From: Apostichopus japonicus
Lineage: Eukaryota; Echinodermata; Holothuroidea; Aspidochirotida; Stichopodidae
Assembly (NCBI RefSeq): GCF_037975245.1
Contig: NC_092567.1
Location: 26,833,544 to 26,897,543, forward strand
DNA length: 64,000 bases
Direction: 5' to 3'
Position 1 is the first letter of the stretch; every line of letters begins with the position of its first letter. A program made the position numbers and the translations under genes. The notes under the pieces were generated by a model that worked only from the letters and a program-made list of their open reading frames with translations, ran no database searches and was not told the DNA's origin. Positions 43,363 to 52,953 of the stretch are shown piece after piece.

Positions 43363-44278
43363 CAGACCTGTCAACCTGCTTGACCCCAAAATAGGGAGAA
43401 TAACATATTTCAGGGCCAAAAAATAGGGTGAATGAGGTGAAAATAGGGAGGTTGGTAATTTTCAACTGAAATGATATAAATACAGGTACTCCTAAATAAG
43501 TAGTCTACATTACCGCTCACGTATAACTGGATATGTGAACGCGCACAGGATCGTACAAAGACGTATCAACAAGTACAATCGCGTATAAAATTGTTGACAA
43601 ACAAATTGCCGGGTAGACGCCGCGTAGACACCTAGTATTATCCCTGAGTGAGTTTATACGCAGGAAATGCTATTGTGCTCAATGAATAGGGATTAAAGTC
43701 GCCGAAAGAATTAGTGAGATGTTTGAAACAGCCGTTTCTTAAATCGTAGTTTAAGACGTGATATTCACCTAGCAGTGAAGAGGACACAGGTAAATTGTTT
43801 GCCGGCATAGAACTTAACTGTTTTTCGTCGTATACAAATAGCCTACATGCGAACTGCACACATTCGGTAGGCCGCGCCACGTATACAAACAAGTTACAAC
43901 TTGTGTATATTAAACTGAGTACACCATGGCATATGCACAGTGCACGCCGTACTACTGTACTGTATTCAGGACTCGACCAAGGCCAACGTACAAAAACGAC
44001 CTTGGGCGAAGTCTGAGAACTGACAAAGCAGCCTGCTATATTGGTCGAGAGTCCCGCACAGCACTGTGTCAGTCGTAACGTGTTTGTAAACAATCAATCT
44101 ATTTTTAGATTACACTTATTTCGCGAATAAGCATAGGACTAACTGTTGACTATTTTTAGAAATGTCGCAAGTGATGAAACATTAAAAAACCGGGAGAAAA
44201 GAATATGAAACCGGGAGGCCGGGAGATTCGGGTAAAACCGGGAGTCTCTTGGTAAAACCGGGATAGTTGATGGGTCTG
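43363..44278. mobile_element. putative DNA transposon, 916 bp, 6-bp target duplication
   Basis: The left end reads CAGACCTGTCAACCTGC and the right end complements CAGACCCATCAACTATCC. The direct repeat TGTCAT flanks it (43357-43362 and 44279-44284). Subterminal regions carry repeated AATAGGGAG on the left and AACCGGGAG on the right. No transposase was recognised. The 6-bp duplication is short for hAT; the superfamily is open. Confidence 0.6.
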
Positions 44279-44284
44279 TGTCAT

Positions 44285-44770
44285 TGTTACAATACAGTTA
44301 CACTACAGGTTAGGGCTACTAGGATGATTAGTTCCTTAAAGAGTGTTCCTTATTATATGCGGTTACAACTGTTGAATCTCACCACACTGGAGCTTAGGAG
44401 GTTATGTAGGGACTTGATTCAGGTTTTCAAGATTGTGTATGGTTTTGACAATTTATCCTTTACCGACTTTTTCATGTTTGCTAACAGTAGTTGTACCAGA
44501 GGTCATTGTCTTAAACTCCAAAAGTCACATAGTAGGATTAATATTCAGCATAACTTCTAATAGGGTTGTGAATGAGTGGAATGGTTTGCCTGAGAAAGTT
44601 TGCAAGTAGTGTCAATGGGTTTAAGAATGCTTTGGACAAGCACTTTAAGCATTGTAATCGGGTCTGAGTGTTTGTGTTTTCAGTTTTTATTCCTCTCTCT
44701 ATAGGGTCCTTGATGCGGACTTAGGTGTCCCTCCCTGATCCTTTTTTTCTAATAAACTAAACTAAACTAA
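44285..44770 (+). mobile_element. 3' end of a CR1-group LINE
   Basis: Encodes the C-terminal LINE pattern RATRMISSLKSVPYYMRLQL, LTTLELRRLCRDLIQVFKI, GFDNLSFTDFF, TRGHCLKLQKSHSRINIQH, then with breaks VVNEWNGLPE and NGFKNALDKHFKHCNRV. The 3' end is AATAAACTAAACTAAACTAA, a tail of short repeats. This family also occurs at 9670-9905 in the other orientation. It starts directly at the TGTCAT duplication of the transposon to its left. Confidence 0.78.
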
Positions 44771-45528
44771 TACAGGTATTATTTAGGCCTAGCCTAAAGT
44801 AAGGCCTAACTGTTAGGTCTACACCTTATGCATATACATTTATGATATTAATTCCACTGGGCACACAAAATTGACGTATATTATTACGACCACACCGGAC
44901 GTAGTGGTAGACCTTGCCTACAGCGAGTATAGTGCATAAGCTAGTATTAAAATAAGGCCTAGGCCTTTAGACCAGTCTAGCCTAGGCGTATTTCAGTCAT
45001 TGTTAGTCTTACTACTCTTAGCCTGGTCCACATGCATCAATATTGACTAACGTTAGGCCTACAGCAGTTTGCGGCATGATTATAAGTAATCTATTAATGC
45101 TGACTGTTACTTCTTTACACACATTTGTAGTATCCCTAGCCTACAGTAGGCCTACCTGTCCAAGACGTACGTGTATTTTCGACACGTAAAATCAACAATT
45201 TCTGGAAAATGATGTGATTCGCAGCCTCTTTCAAAGATTTCAATAAGACAATTATTTAACAATGGGCATGGTTAAAGTCGCCAAACACTACAGTTTTTTG
45301 TGCATATACAAACGAGTCATGCATGGACTTTTCGCCAGGGTCAGGTGTAGCCAGGCAACTGCACTTTATTGACGTTTAGTGTAGCGTATACATATACTTC
45401 ATGGTTATAGTGTTGAAGGAAACTCATGATGCTTACGTCATACACCGAAGCAATACAGTCTGGGAATTTCCCTCATGATATGATCGTTTTAATGGTTCCG
45501 ATCATAGAAATTGATTAGGATCAATTTC
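44771..45528. other. no gene recognised
   Basis: Unique-looking non-coding DNA, unusually rich in TAGGCCTA-type words between 44790 and 45150. Confidence 0.5.
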
Positions 45529-45816
45529 CAAGGGCGTAGGAACCGGGGGGCTGGGGGCGCCAGCCCCCCCAGTGAAAAATTTGGAGGGGCGGAAGTATCA
45601 TTCCGCCCCCCCGGTTCGCAAGCCAGAAAACCCCTTTTTCATTTTCAAATGAGAAAAACAATCTCATTTGAAGCACCAAATTGCATCTAAGGCCAGGTGA
45701 AAATACAAAATTAAGTCTAAAAAATTGGAGTGGGTGTTGAAGTTACACCCCTCCCCCAGGCCGGCCATCAGTCTTCAGCCCCCCCCCCCACTAAAAAGTA
45801 CCTTCCTACGCCACTG
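45529..45816. mobile_element. hAT-like MITE, 288 bp
   Basis: Ends read CAAGGGCGTAGGAA and TTCCTACGCCACTG, inverted repeats, flanked by the 8-bp duplication TCAATTTC (45521-45528 and 45817-45824). The interior is rich in C and G homopolymers. Too short for any transposase. Confidence 0.85.
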
Positions 45817-45864
45817 TCAATTTCTATGGTTCCGATACAGTGGTCAGTCACTTCAGTAGTCAGT

Positions 45865-46640
45865 CTGTGATCAGAGAGTCCCAACATGGCTTTTGTCCAA
45901 AAAAAATTCCTGTCTCACTAATATTCTTTAGATTATGGAAGATGTAACAAGCTCACTAAACCAGCAGAAGTCCGTAGATGTTGTGTTCCTGGATATCCAG
46001 AACGTATTTGATAAAGTTCCCCACCATCATCTTTTACTTAGGCTGAATGGTATGGGTGTCAATGGGAACTTACTATCTTGGGTCGAGAATTGGCTTGGTA
46101 TTAGGAAACAGAGGGTGGTTATTTAGGGCTGTGCTTTATCTTGACAGGACGTTACTAGTGGGGTTCCACAATTGGGTTTGTTTTGGGTCCCTTGTTGTTT
46201 GTTGCCTATATAAATGACAGTGACGGAGATATTTTTGTGTACAGCCAAGAAGTTTGCTGATGACACCAGTCTGTCTTCTGAGGATTCTTCCGAAAGCGAT
46301 TCTGAGAAATTTTAAATGGATTTGGATGAGGTTTTTACCTGGTCTCAGGGATGGCAAATGCAGGCTGGTGATGCATATCGGTAGTAGTAACCAAAAGTAA
46401 ACGGTACCTACAGTCCTTCACTCTTACTAGTGATGAGTTGCAGGAGGTGATTGTTGAAAGAGACCTATAGGTATAGGCAGTTATATAGGTCTAGGCAGTT
46501 AACATATCTTCGAATGTTAGAATACGTTGTTTGATACAGAAATCGTTAATCCCGTATACAATAGTCCATGGATGTACTTATAAGCTTTGGTTGGTACCAT
46601 TATTTGATAGGGGTCACGTAATTTGGCTTTAAATTAAAAA
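45865..46640 (+). pseudogene. CR1-group LINE reverse transcriptase fragment
   Basis: Reading frames with stops and shifts give SQHGFCPKKNSCLTN, then KSVDVVFLDIQNVFDKVPHH (motif A, LDI-x-FDKVPH), GNLLSWVENWLGIRKQRVV, VTSGVPQ then VLGPLLFVAYIND (motif B), and KKFADDTSLSS (motif C). Decayed sequence continues to about 46640. It belongs to the same kind of element as the 44285 fragment, but the order on the strand shows two separate insertions. Confidence 0.75.
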
Positions 46641-48115
46641 CAAAACTGAAAACATATCTATAACGAAAATAACTGCTTGTACGGCAAATGACATATAAGG
46701 AACACATTTAATTTCTAGGTCTTCCGTAATATATTTCTCATTTGACTACTCAGAAATGTATATTACATGCCAAATTAACTCATGCCGAGTAGAATCCTTG
46801 TGACGAATCTTACGCGGTACGAAGTCACACGATCAGGAATCCTTTCGCGGACACATGTCATACTGTAGGTTTGTTTTTGTAACCTCCATGTTTCATTCAC
46901 TAGAGAAAGCGACTGGAAAAGAAGACTATATGGTAACTGAATGTTTAAGAACATCAATGTTGTTTTAGTTTGTTTCTTCTTTCCGCAATCATTTTTCGTA
47001 ACACATTATTTAGTACCAGTTTGTAAGCGTATTGAATATAAATAAATTAATGTTAGGGTTAAAATTAAAGTTCATTAAATTTGAAGATTTTTCCCCATTG
47101 TGTGAGCAATGGGTGAGAATGGGGGAGGGGTGCGAATAGAATTAAAACAAACTATAATTAAGTGAAAGAATCTATTTAGCATATCATTACCACGATTGCA
47201 CAGATACATGTTGGGATAGTGCAAAATGAAAGACAAATCACGGTGATGATAAAGAAGATGAGCACCACATTTTCTGCTCCAACACTTGATGGAGGAGGTG
47301 CATTTTAGACAAAATTTGCAGTCACCCTAGTAGTTTTGAAAACAGCTGTGACACAGCATATGGCTTAATTTGTTCATTTTCAGCAAATTTAACATCATAA
47401 AACGAGTGCCTTCCTTGGACATTCAAATATCATACATTTTTGACTAAAATCCTTTATGCAGAGTAATAAATAATCTGAAAAACAATTCAGATATGTATGA
47501 GCCAAGTTTGATTCCCTGTGAGGACATTTCAATCTTTTTCAAATGAACTATATACGGGTACCGTAGCTCCGTTTGTCCATAACATATTAATGTAAGCGAT
47601 GTATTTGAATATGATTTTAGCTGAAATGTATGCGAATTGGGACCTGCGGAAATTTGTCTTCGTGCCGCGGAGGTTTGTAAACCCTAAATATGCCACCATC
47701 GAATTCTTGTAGCAAAAAAGGAAAGTAAAAAATAAATATTTGAATACAAATGGTGAGTTTTTATGAAGCGCCATCTTGTCTTTATGTAGACGTCACTGTA
47801 TGCTTATTTCGTAACAATACAATGCCATACATCCAGTTATACTGACAACGACAGTGTCAGTCCCGAATGTTATATGTAAAGAAGGCTAGGGAAGGTAATA
47901 TACCGTACTTCCTCTTTAAAGTGTGGTAGAGTCACAGCATTGTCTTTGTAGTGTACAGATAATGCACTAACCCATATGCATTATTTAAATATTTTCACTA
48001 TTGCCATACGCGAGCCTTAGGCATTCTTTTTTAAGTTGTTACTATACTAGCCGAAAGTTATGATTAAATTGTGCATTTGAACCATAGAGCAGAATATAAG
48101 AACTATAGGGAGGAT
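46641..48115. other. no gene recognised
   Basis: AT-rich non-coding DNA. Open frames on either strand lack motifs or splice context. Confidence 0.5.
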
Positions 48116-48300
48116 TGCCCAAAATAACTTTGCCAGCATGGAGACCCCGCCGCCCCGCCGCCTCCGCCGCCCCCGCCGCCCCGCCGCCCCCGCCGCCATT
48201 ACCAAACCGGGCAAGTTGTGAGCGTCGTCTGCCCACTGTTTACGTTCAACACACAGTAATGTTACTAACAACTGACCAAACTGTCGTTAGTTGTTCGCAG
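48116..48300. promoter_or_regulatory. GC-rich CCG-repeat block, possible promoter-proximal region
   Basis: A (CCGCCG/CCCCGCCG)n stretch at about 48148-48198 stands out from AT-rich surroundings and lies about 100 bp before a candidate THAP start codon. CpG-rich blocks often mark promoters or 5' leaders; no other promoter element is seen. Confidence 0.3.
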
Positions 48301-48304
48301 AAAA

Positions 48305-48359
48305 ATGCCCGAATCCTGCATTGCATTCGGTTGCACCAACCGGGGAAGGAAAGTCAGTG
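48305..48359 (+). pseudogene. possible first coding exon of a THAP-domain protein, partial
   Basis: The frame from the ATG reads MPESCIAFGCTNRGRKVS, then a glycine split by a possible donor G|GTATTT. The start MP..C-x4-GC.NR matches the beginning of THAP zinc-finger DNA-binding domains (first two zinc cysteines of the C2CH set). No continuation (FHRFP, later Cys and His) was found before the telomeric repeats at 48702, so the gene is either truncated or a chance match in short sequence. Confidence 0.4.
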
Positions 48360-48701
48360 GTATTTGCTTTAATATATAGTAAGGATATTAGCAGAATGTC
48401 ATATCTATGAAGTATCGTAAAGTTTGGAAATAATTGTAATTCATTTTTATGTCTTTCTTAAGATTTTAGTAAAAAGTATCCTTCTTTGTGGCGAAGTATA
48501 TGAATGTGATATCCCGGTGGCTGTACTTCGATGTTTCATCAATCTGCTGGTAGCGTTATCTCCTATACAACCCCCCCCCCCCCCCTTCCCAAAGAAAATA
48601 CCAGTTTCTTTTTTACCCTCTCATGTTTTGAAATTAAAAAATAAACGAACGCCACTGGCGACGATTATCAGTTTTTTCTCACAAGTTATGCACTTTTCAG
48701 A

Positions 48702-51403
48702 GTTAGGGTTAGGGTTATGGTTATGGTTAGGGTTAGGGGTAGGGGTTAGGGGGTAGGGGTTAGGGGGTAGGGGTAGGGGGTAGGGTTAGGGGGGTTAGGG
48801 TTAGGGTTAGGGTTAGTATGGTTAGGGTTAGGGTTAGTATGGTTAGGGTTAGGGTTAGTATGGTTAGGGTTAGTATGGTTAGGGTTAGTATGGTTAGGGT
48901 TAGTATGGTTAGGGTTAGTATGGTTAGGGTTAGTATGGTTAGGGTTAGTATGGTTAGGGTTAGTATGGTTAGGGTTAGGGGGTTAGGGTTAGGGTTAGGG
49001 GTTAGGGTTAGTAGGGTTAGTAGGGTTAGGGTTAGGGTTAGGGGTTAGGGTTAGGGTTAGGGTTAGGGTTAGGGTTAGGGTTAGGGTTAGGGTTAGGGTT
49101 AGGGTTAGGGTTAGGGTTAGGGTTAGGGTTAGGGGTTAGGGTTAGGGTTAGTAGGGTTAGGGTTAGGGTTAGGGTTAGTAGGGTTAGGGTTAGGGTTAGG
49201 GTTAGTAGGGTTAGGGTTAGGGTTAGGGTTAGTAGGGTTAGGGTTAGGGTTAGGGTTAGTAGGGTTAGGGTTAGGGTTAGGGTTAGTAGGGTTAGGGTTA
49301 GGGTTAGGGTTAGGGTTAGGGTTAGGGTTAGGGTTAGGGTTAGGGTTAGTAGGGTTAGGGTTAGGGTTAGGGTTAGGGTTAGGGTTAGGGTTAGGGTTAG
49401 GGTTAGTAGGGTTAGGGTTAGGGTTAGGGTTAGGGTTAGGGTTAGGGTTAGGGTTAGGGTTAGGGTTAGGGTTAGTAGGGTTAGGGTTAGGGTTAGGGTT
49501 AGTAGGGTTAGGGTTAGGGTTAGGGTTAGTAGGGTTAGGGTTAGTAGGGTTAGGGTTAGGGTTAGGGTTAGGGTTAGTAGGGTTAGGGTTAGGGTTAGGG
49601 TTAGGGTTAGGGTTAGGGTTAGTAGGGTTAGGGTTAGTAGGGTTAGGGTTAGTAGGGTTAGGGTTAGGGTTAGGGTTAGGGTTAGTAGGGTTAGGGTTAG
49701 GGTTAGGGTTAGGGTTAGGGTTAGGGTTAGGGTTAGGGTTAGGGTTAGGGTTAGGGTTAGGGTTAGGGTTAGGGTTAGGGTTAGGGTTAGGGTTAGGGTT
49801 AGGGTTAGGGTTAGGGTTAGGGTTAGGGTTAGGGTTAGGGTTAGGGTTAGGGTTAGGGTTAGGGTTAGGGTTAGGGTTAGGGTTAGGGTTAGGGTTAGGG
49901 TTAGGGTTAGGGTTAGGGTTAGGGTTAGGGTTAGGGTTAGGGTTAGGGTTAGGGTTAGGGTTAGGGTTAGGGTTAGGGTTAGGGTTAGGGTTAGGGTTAG
50001 GGTTAGGGTTAGGGTTAGGGTTAGGGTTAGGGTTAGGGTTAGGGTTAGGGTTAGGGTTAGGGTTAGGGTTAGGGTTAGGGTTAGGGTTAGGGTTAGGGTT
50101 AGGGTTAGGGTTAGGGTTAGGGTTAGGGTTAGGGTTAGGGTTAGGGTTAGGGTTAGGGTTAGGGTTAGGGTTAGGGTTAGGGTTAGGGTTAGGGTTAGGG
50201 TTAGGGTTAGGGTTAGGGTTAGGGTTAGGGTTAGGGTTAGGGTTAGGGTTAGGGTTAGGGTTAGGGTTAGGGTTAGGGTTAGGGTTAGGGTTAGGGTTAG
50301 GGTTAGGGTTAGGGTTAGGGTTAGGGTTAGGGTTAGGGTTAGGGTTAGGGTTAGGGTTAGGGTTAGGGTTAGGGTTAGGGTTAGGGTTAGGGTTAGGGTT
50401 AGGGTTAGGGTTAGGGTTAGGGTTAGGGTTAGGGTTAGGGTTAGGGTTAGGGTTAGGGTTAGGGTTAGGGTTAGGGTTAGGGTTAGGGTTAGGGTTAGGG
50501 TTAGGGTTAGGGTTAGGGTTAGGGTTAGGGTTAGGGTTAGGGTTAGGGTTAGGGTTAGGGTTAGGGTTAGGGTTAGGGTTAGGGTTAGGGTTAGGGTTAG
50601 GGTTAGGGTTAGGGTTAGGGTTAGGGTTAGGGTTAGGGTTAGGGTTAGGGTTAGGGTTAGGGTTAGGGTTAGGGTTAGGGTTAGGGTTAGGGTTAGGGTT
50701 AGGGTTAGGGTTAGGGTTAGGGTTAGGGTTAGGGTTAGGGTTAGGGTTAGGGTTAGGGTTAGGGTTAGGGTTAGGGTTAGGGTTAGGGTTAGGGTTAGGG
50801 TTAGGGTTAGGGTTAGGGTTAGGGTTAGGGTTAGGGTTAGGGTTAGGGTTAGGGTTAGGGTTAGGGTTAGGGTTAGGGTTAGGGTTAGGGTTAGGGTTAG
50901 GGTTAGGGTTAGGGTTAGGGTTAGGGTTAGGGTTAGGGTTAGGGTTAGGGTTAGGGTTAGGGTTAGGGTTAGGGTTAGGGTTAGGGTTAGGGTTAGGGTT
51001 AGGGTTAGGGTTAGGGTTAGGGTTAGGGTTAGGGTTAGGGTTAGGGTTAGGGTTAGGGTTAGGGTTAGGGTTAGGGTTAGGGTTAGGGTTAGGGTTAGGG
51101 TTAGGGTTAGGGTTAGGGTTAGGGTTAGGGTTAGGGTTAGGGTTAGGGTTAGGGTTAGGGTTAGGGTTAGGGTTAGGGTTAGGGTTAGGGTTAGGGTTAG
51201 GGTTAGGGTTAGGGTTAGGGTTAGGGTTAGGGTTAGGGTTAGGGTTAGGGTTAGGGTTAGGGTTAGGGTTAGGGTTAGGGTTAGGGTTAGGGTTAGGGTT
51301 AGGGTTAGGGTTAGGGTTAGGGTTAGGGTTAGGGTTAGGGTTAGGGTTAGGGTTAGGGTTAGGGTTAGGGTTAGGGTTAGGGGTTAGGGTTAGGGTTAGG
51401 GTT
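48702..51403 (+). repeat. telomeric TTAGGG array, 2.7 kb, degenerate to perfect from left to right
   Basis: The G-rich strand reads left to right. From 48702 to about 48810 the units are degenerate (TTATGG, TTAGGGG). From 48817 to 48970 a 15-bp variant (GGTTAGGGTTAGTAT) repeats about nine times. To about 49690 TTAGGG is mixed with TTAGTAGGG. Beyond that it is almost perfect TTAGGG to 51403, with one TTAGGGG near 51380. TTAGGG is the common animal telomere repeat. Confidence 0.97.
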
Positions 51404-51404
51404 C

Positions 51405-51662
51405 AGACCAATGCCCACTTGGGACGTCAGAATGCCCACTCGGGACGTGAAAATGCCCAGTCGGGACGTGAAAATGCCCAGTCGGGACGTGAAAAAATTT
51501 CTAAGTACAAAATGCCCTATCGGGACGTGAAAATGCCCTATCGGGACGTGAGAATGCCCTATCGGGACGTGAGAATGCCCTGTCGGGACGTGAAAGTGCC
51601 CAATCGGGACGTGAAAGTGCCCAATCGGGACGTGAAGAAAATGGACAGTCGGGACGTGACAA
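51405..51662. repeat. 21-bp minisatellite at the telomere edge
   Basis: About a dozen units of the type ATGCCC(A/T)(A/G/C)TCGGGACGTGA, 21 bp, with a short disruption at about 51491-51510. It begins right after the last TTAGGG. Because 21 is divisible by 3, it encodes a seven-residue repeat that is not considered a gene. Confidence 0.88.
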
Positions 51663-51950
51663 AATATTATACAAAAAATACTTCCCCGGGGGTGGGGGTG
51701 TTGTAATTCATACTTTTAGATACCCCTGCACCCCTTCGACAAATTGGCGTCATTTTGGTAAAAATTTGAGGGGGGTGAATTTTTGGGGTGGGGGACCCCA
51801 CCCCCAGTGCAAAACTTGGGGGGGCATCTTCAAACTTTTTTTACCCTTCCGTTACATCCTATTGATGACGTCATAAAAATTTCAGCTCATTTGCATATTC
51901 GGTTAATTAATTAAAATTCATTAACCGATCTGCCTAACACTAAATTACTC
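51663..51950. other. spacer between minisatellite and composite satellite
   Basis: Contains G and C homopolymers (GGGGTGGGGGACCCCACCCCC palindromic patch near 51785) and ATTAATTAA-type AT words. No gene. Confidence 0.5.
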
Positions 51951-52953
51951 TATATACGGGAAAATACCTACTTTTATACTTTGGAGCGTTACCATGGTTA
52001 CTGGGTCAGTCCGATTTCCCCCATCTTTTCAGGGTACCACCGCTAGGGTGTCACCTGTCCGAAATAGGATGAAACTTGTAGGTGCGTCTCTTTCCCGGGG
52101 TGGTAGGGGGGTAATTTTGAAAAAAAGTCTAAAACGGTCATAATAATTAGTATTACTACGTACGGGAAAATCCCGACCCTTCTACTTTGGAGCGTTACCA
52201 TGGTTACTGTGGTGGTCCGATTACGGCCATCCTTTCAGGGTACCACCGCTAGGGTGTCCCCTTTCCAAAATAGGATTAAACTTGTAGGTGCTTCTCATTC
52301 CTGGGTGATAGGGGGTCATTTTGAAAAAAAATCTGAAAAGGCATAATAATTTGCTATATACGTTTTTGAAAATCCCGACCCTTCTACTTTGGAGCGTTAC
52401 CATGGTTACTGTGGTGGTCCGACTACGGCCATCCTTTCAGGGTACCACCGCTAGGGTGTCCCCTTTCCAAAATAGGATTAAACGTGTAGGTGCTTCTCAT
52501 TCCTGGGTGATAGGGGGTCATTTTGAAACAAAATCTGAAAAGGCATAATAATTTGCTATATACGTTTTTGAAAATCCCGACCCTTCTACTTTGGAGCGTT
52601 ACCATGGTTACTGTGGTGGTCCGACTACGGCCATCTTTTCGGGGTACCACCGCTAGGGTGTCCCCTTGCCGAAATAGGATGAAACTTGTAGGTGCGCGTC
52701 TCTTCTCCGGGGTGGTGGGGGGTCATTTTGGAAAAAAAATCCGAAGAGGTCATAATAATTAGTGTTACTTAGTGTTACTATGTACGGGAAAATCCCGTCC
52801 CTTCTACTCTTGAGCGTTACCATGGTTACTGGGGTGGTCCGATTACGGCCCTCTTTTGAGGGTACCACCGCTAGGGTGTCCCCTTTCCAAAATATGATGA
52901 AACTTGTAGGTTTGTCACTTATCCGGGGTGGTAGGGGGTCATTTTGAGGAAAA
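51951..52953. repeat. first subunits of the composite satellite, about five units of about 205 bp
   Basis: The landmark GAGCGTTACCATGGTTACT occurs at 51984, 52190, 52392, 52594 and 52812, giving spacings of 206, 202, 202 and 218 bp. Each unit also has GGGGTACCACCGCTAGGGTG-like sequence and CATAATAATTAGTGTTACTA. These edge units differ more from each other than those in the interior. Confidence 0.92.

Noticed and set aside
43638-44093. 151-codon open frame on the minus strand
   Set aside because: It lies within the putative transposon, has no recognisable transposase motif, and its composition looks random.
48042-48271. Glycine/alanine-rich open frames over the CCG block
   Set aside because: Low-complexity read-through of a GC-rich simple repeat on the opposite strand to the THAP-like start.
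48818-49048. Open frame with repeated MVRVS
   Set aside because: Read-through of a 15-bp telomeric variant.
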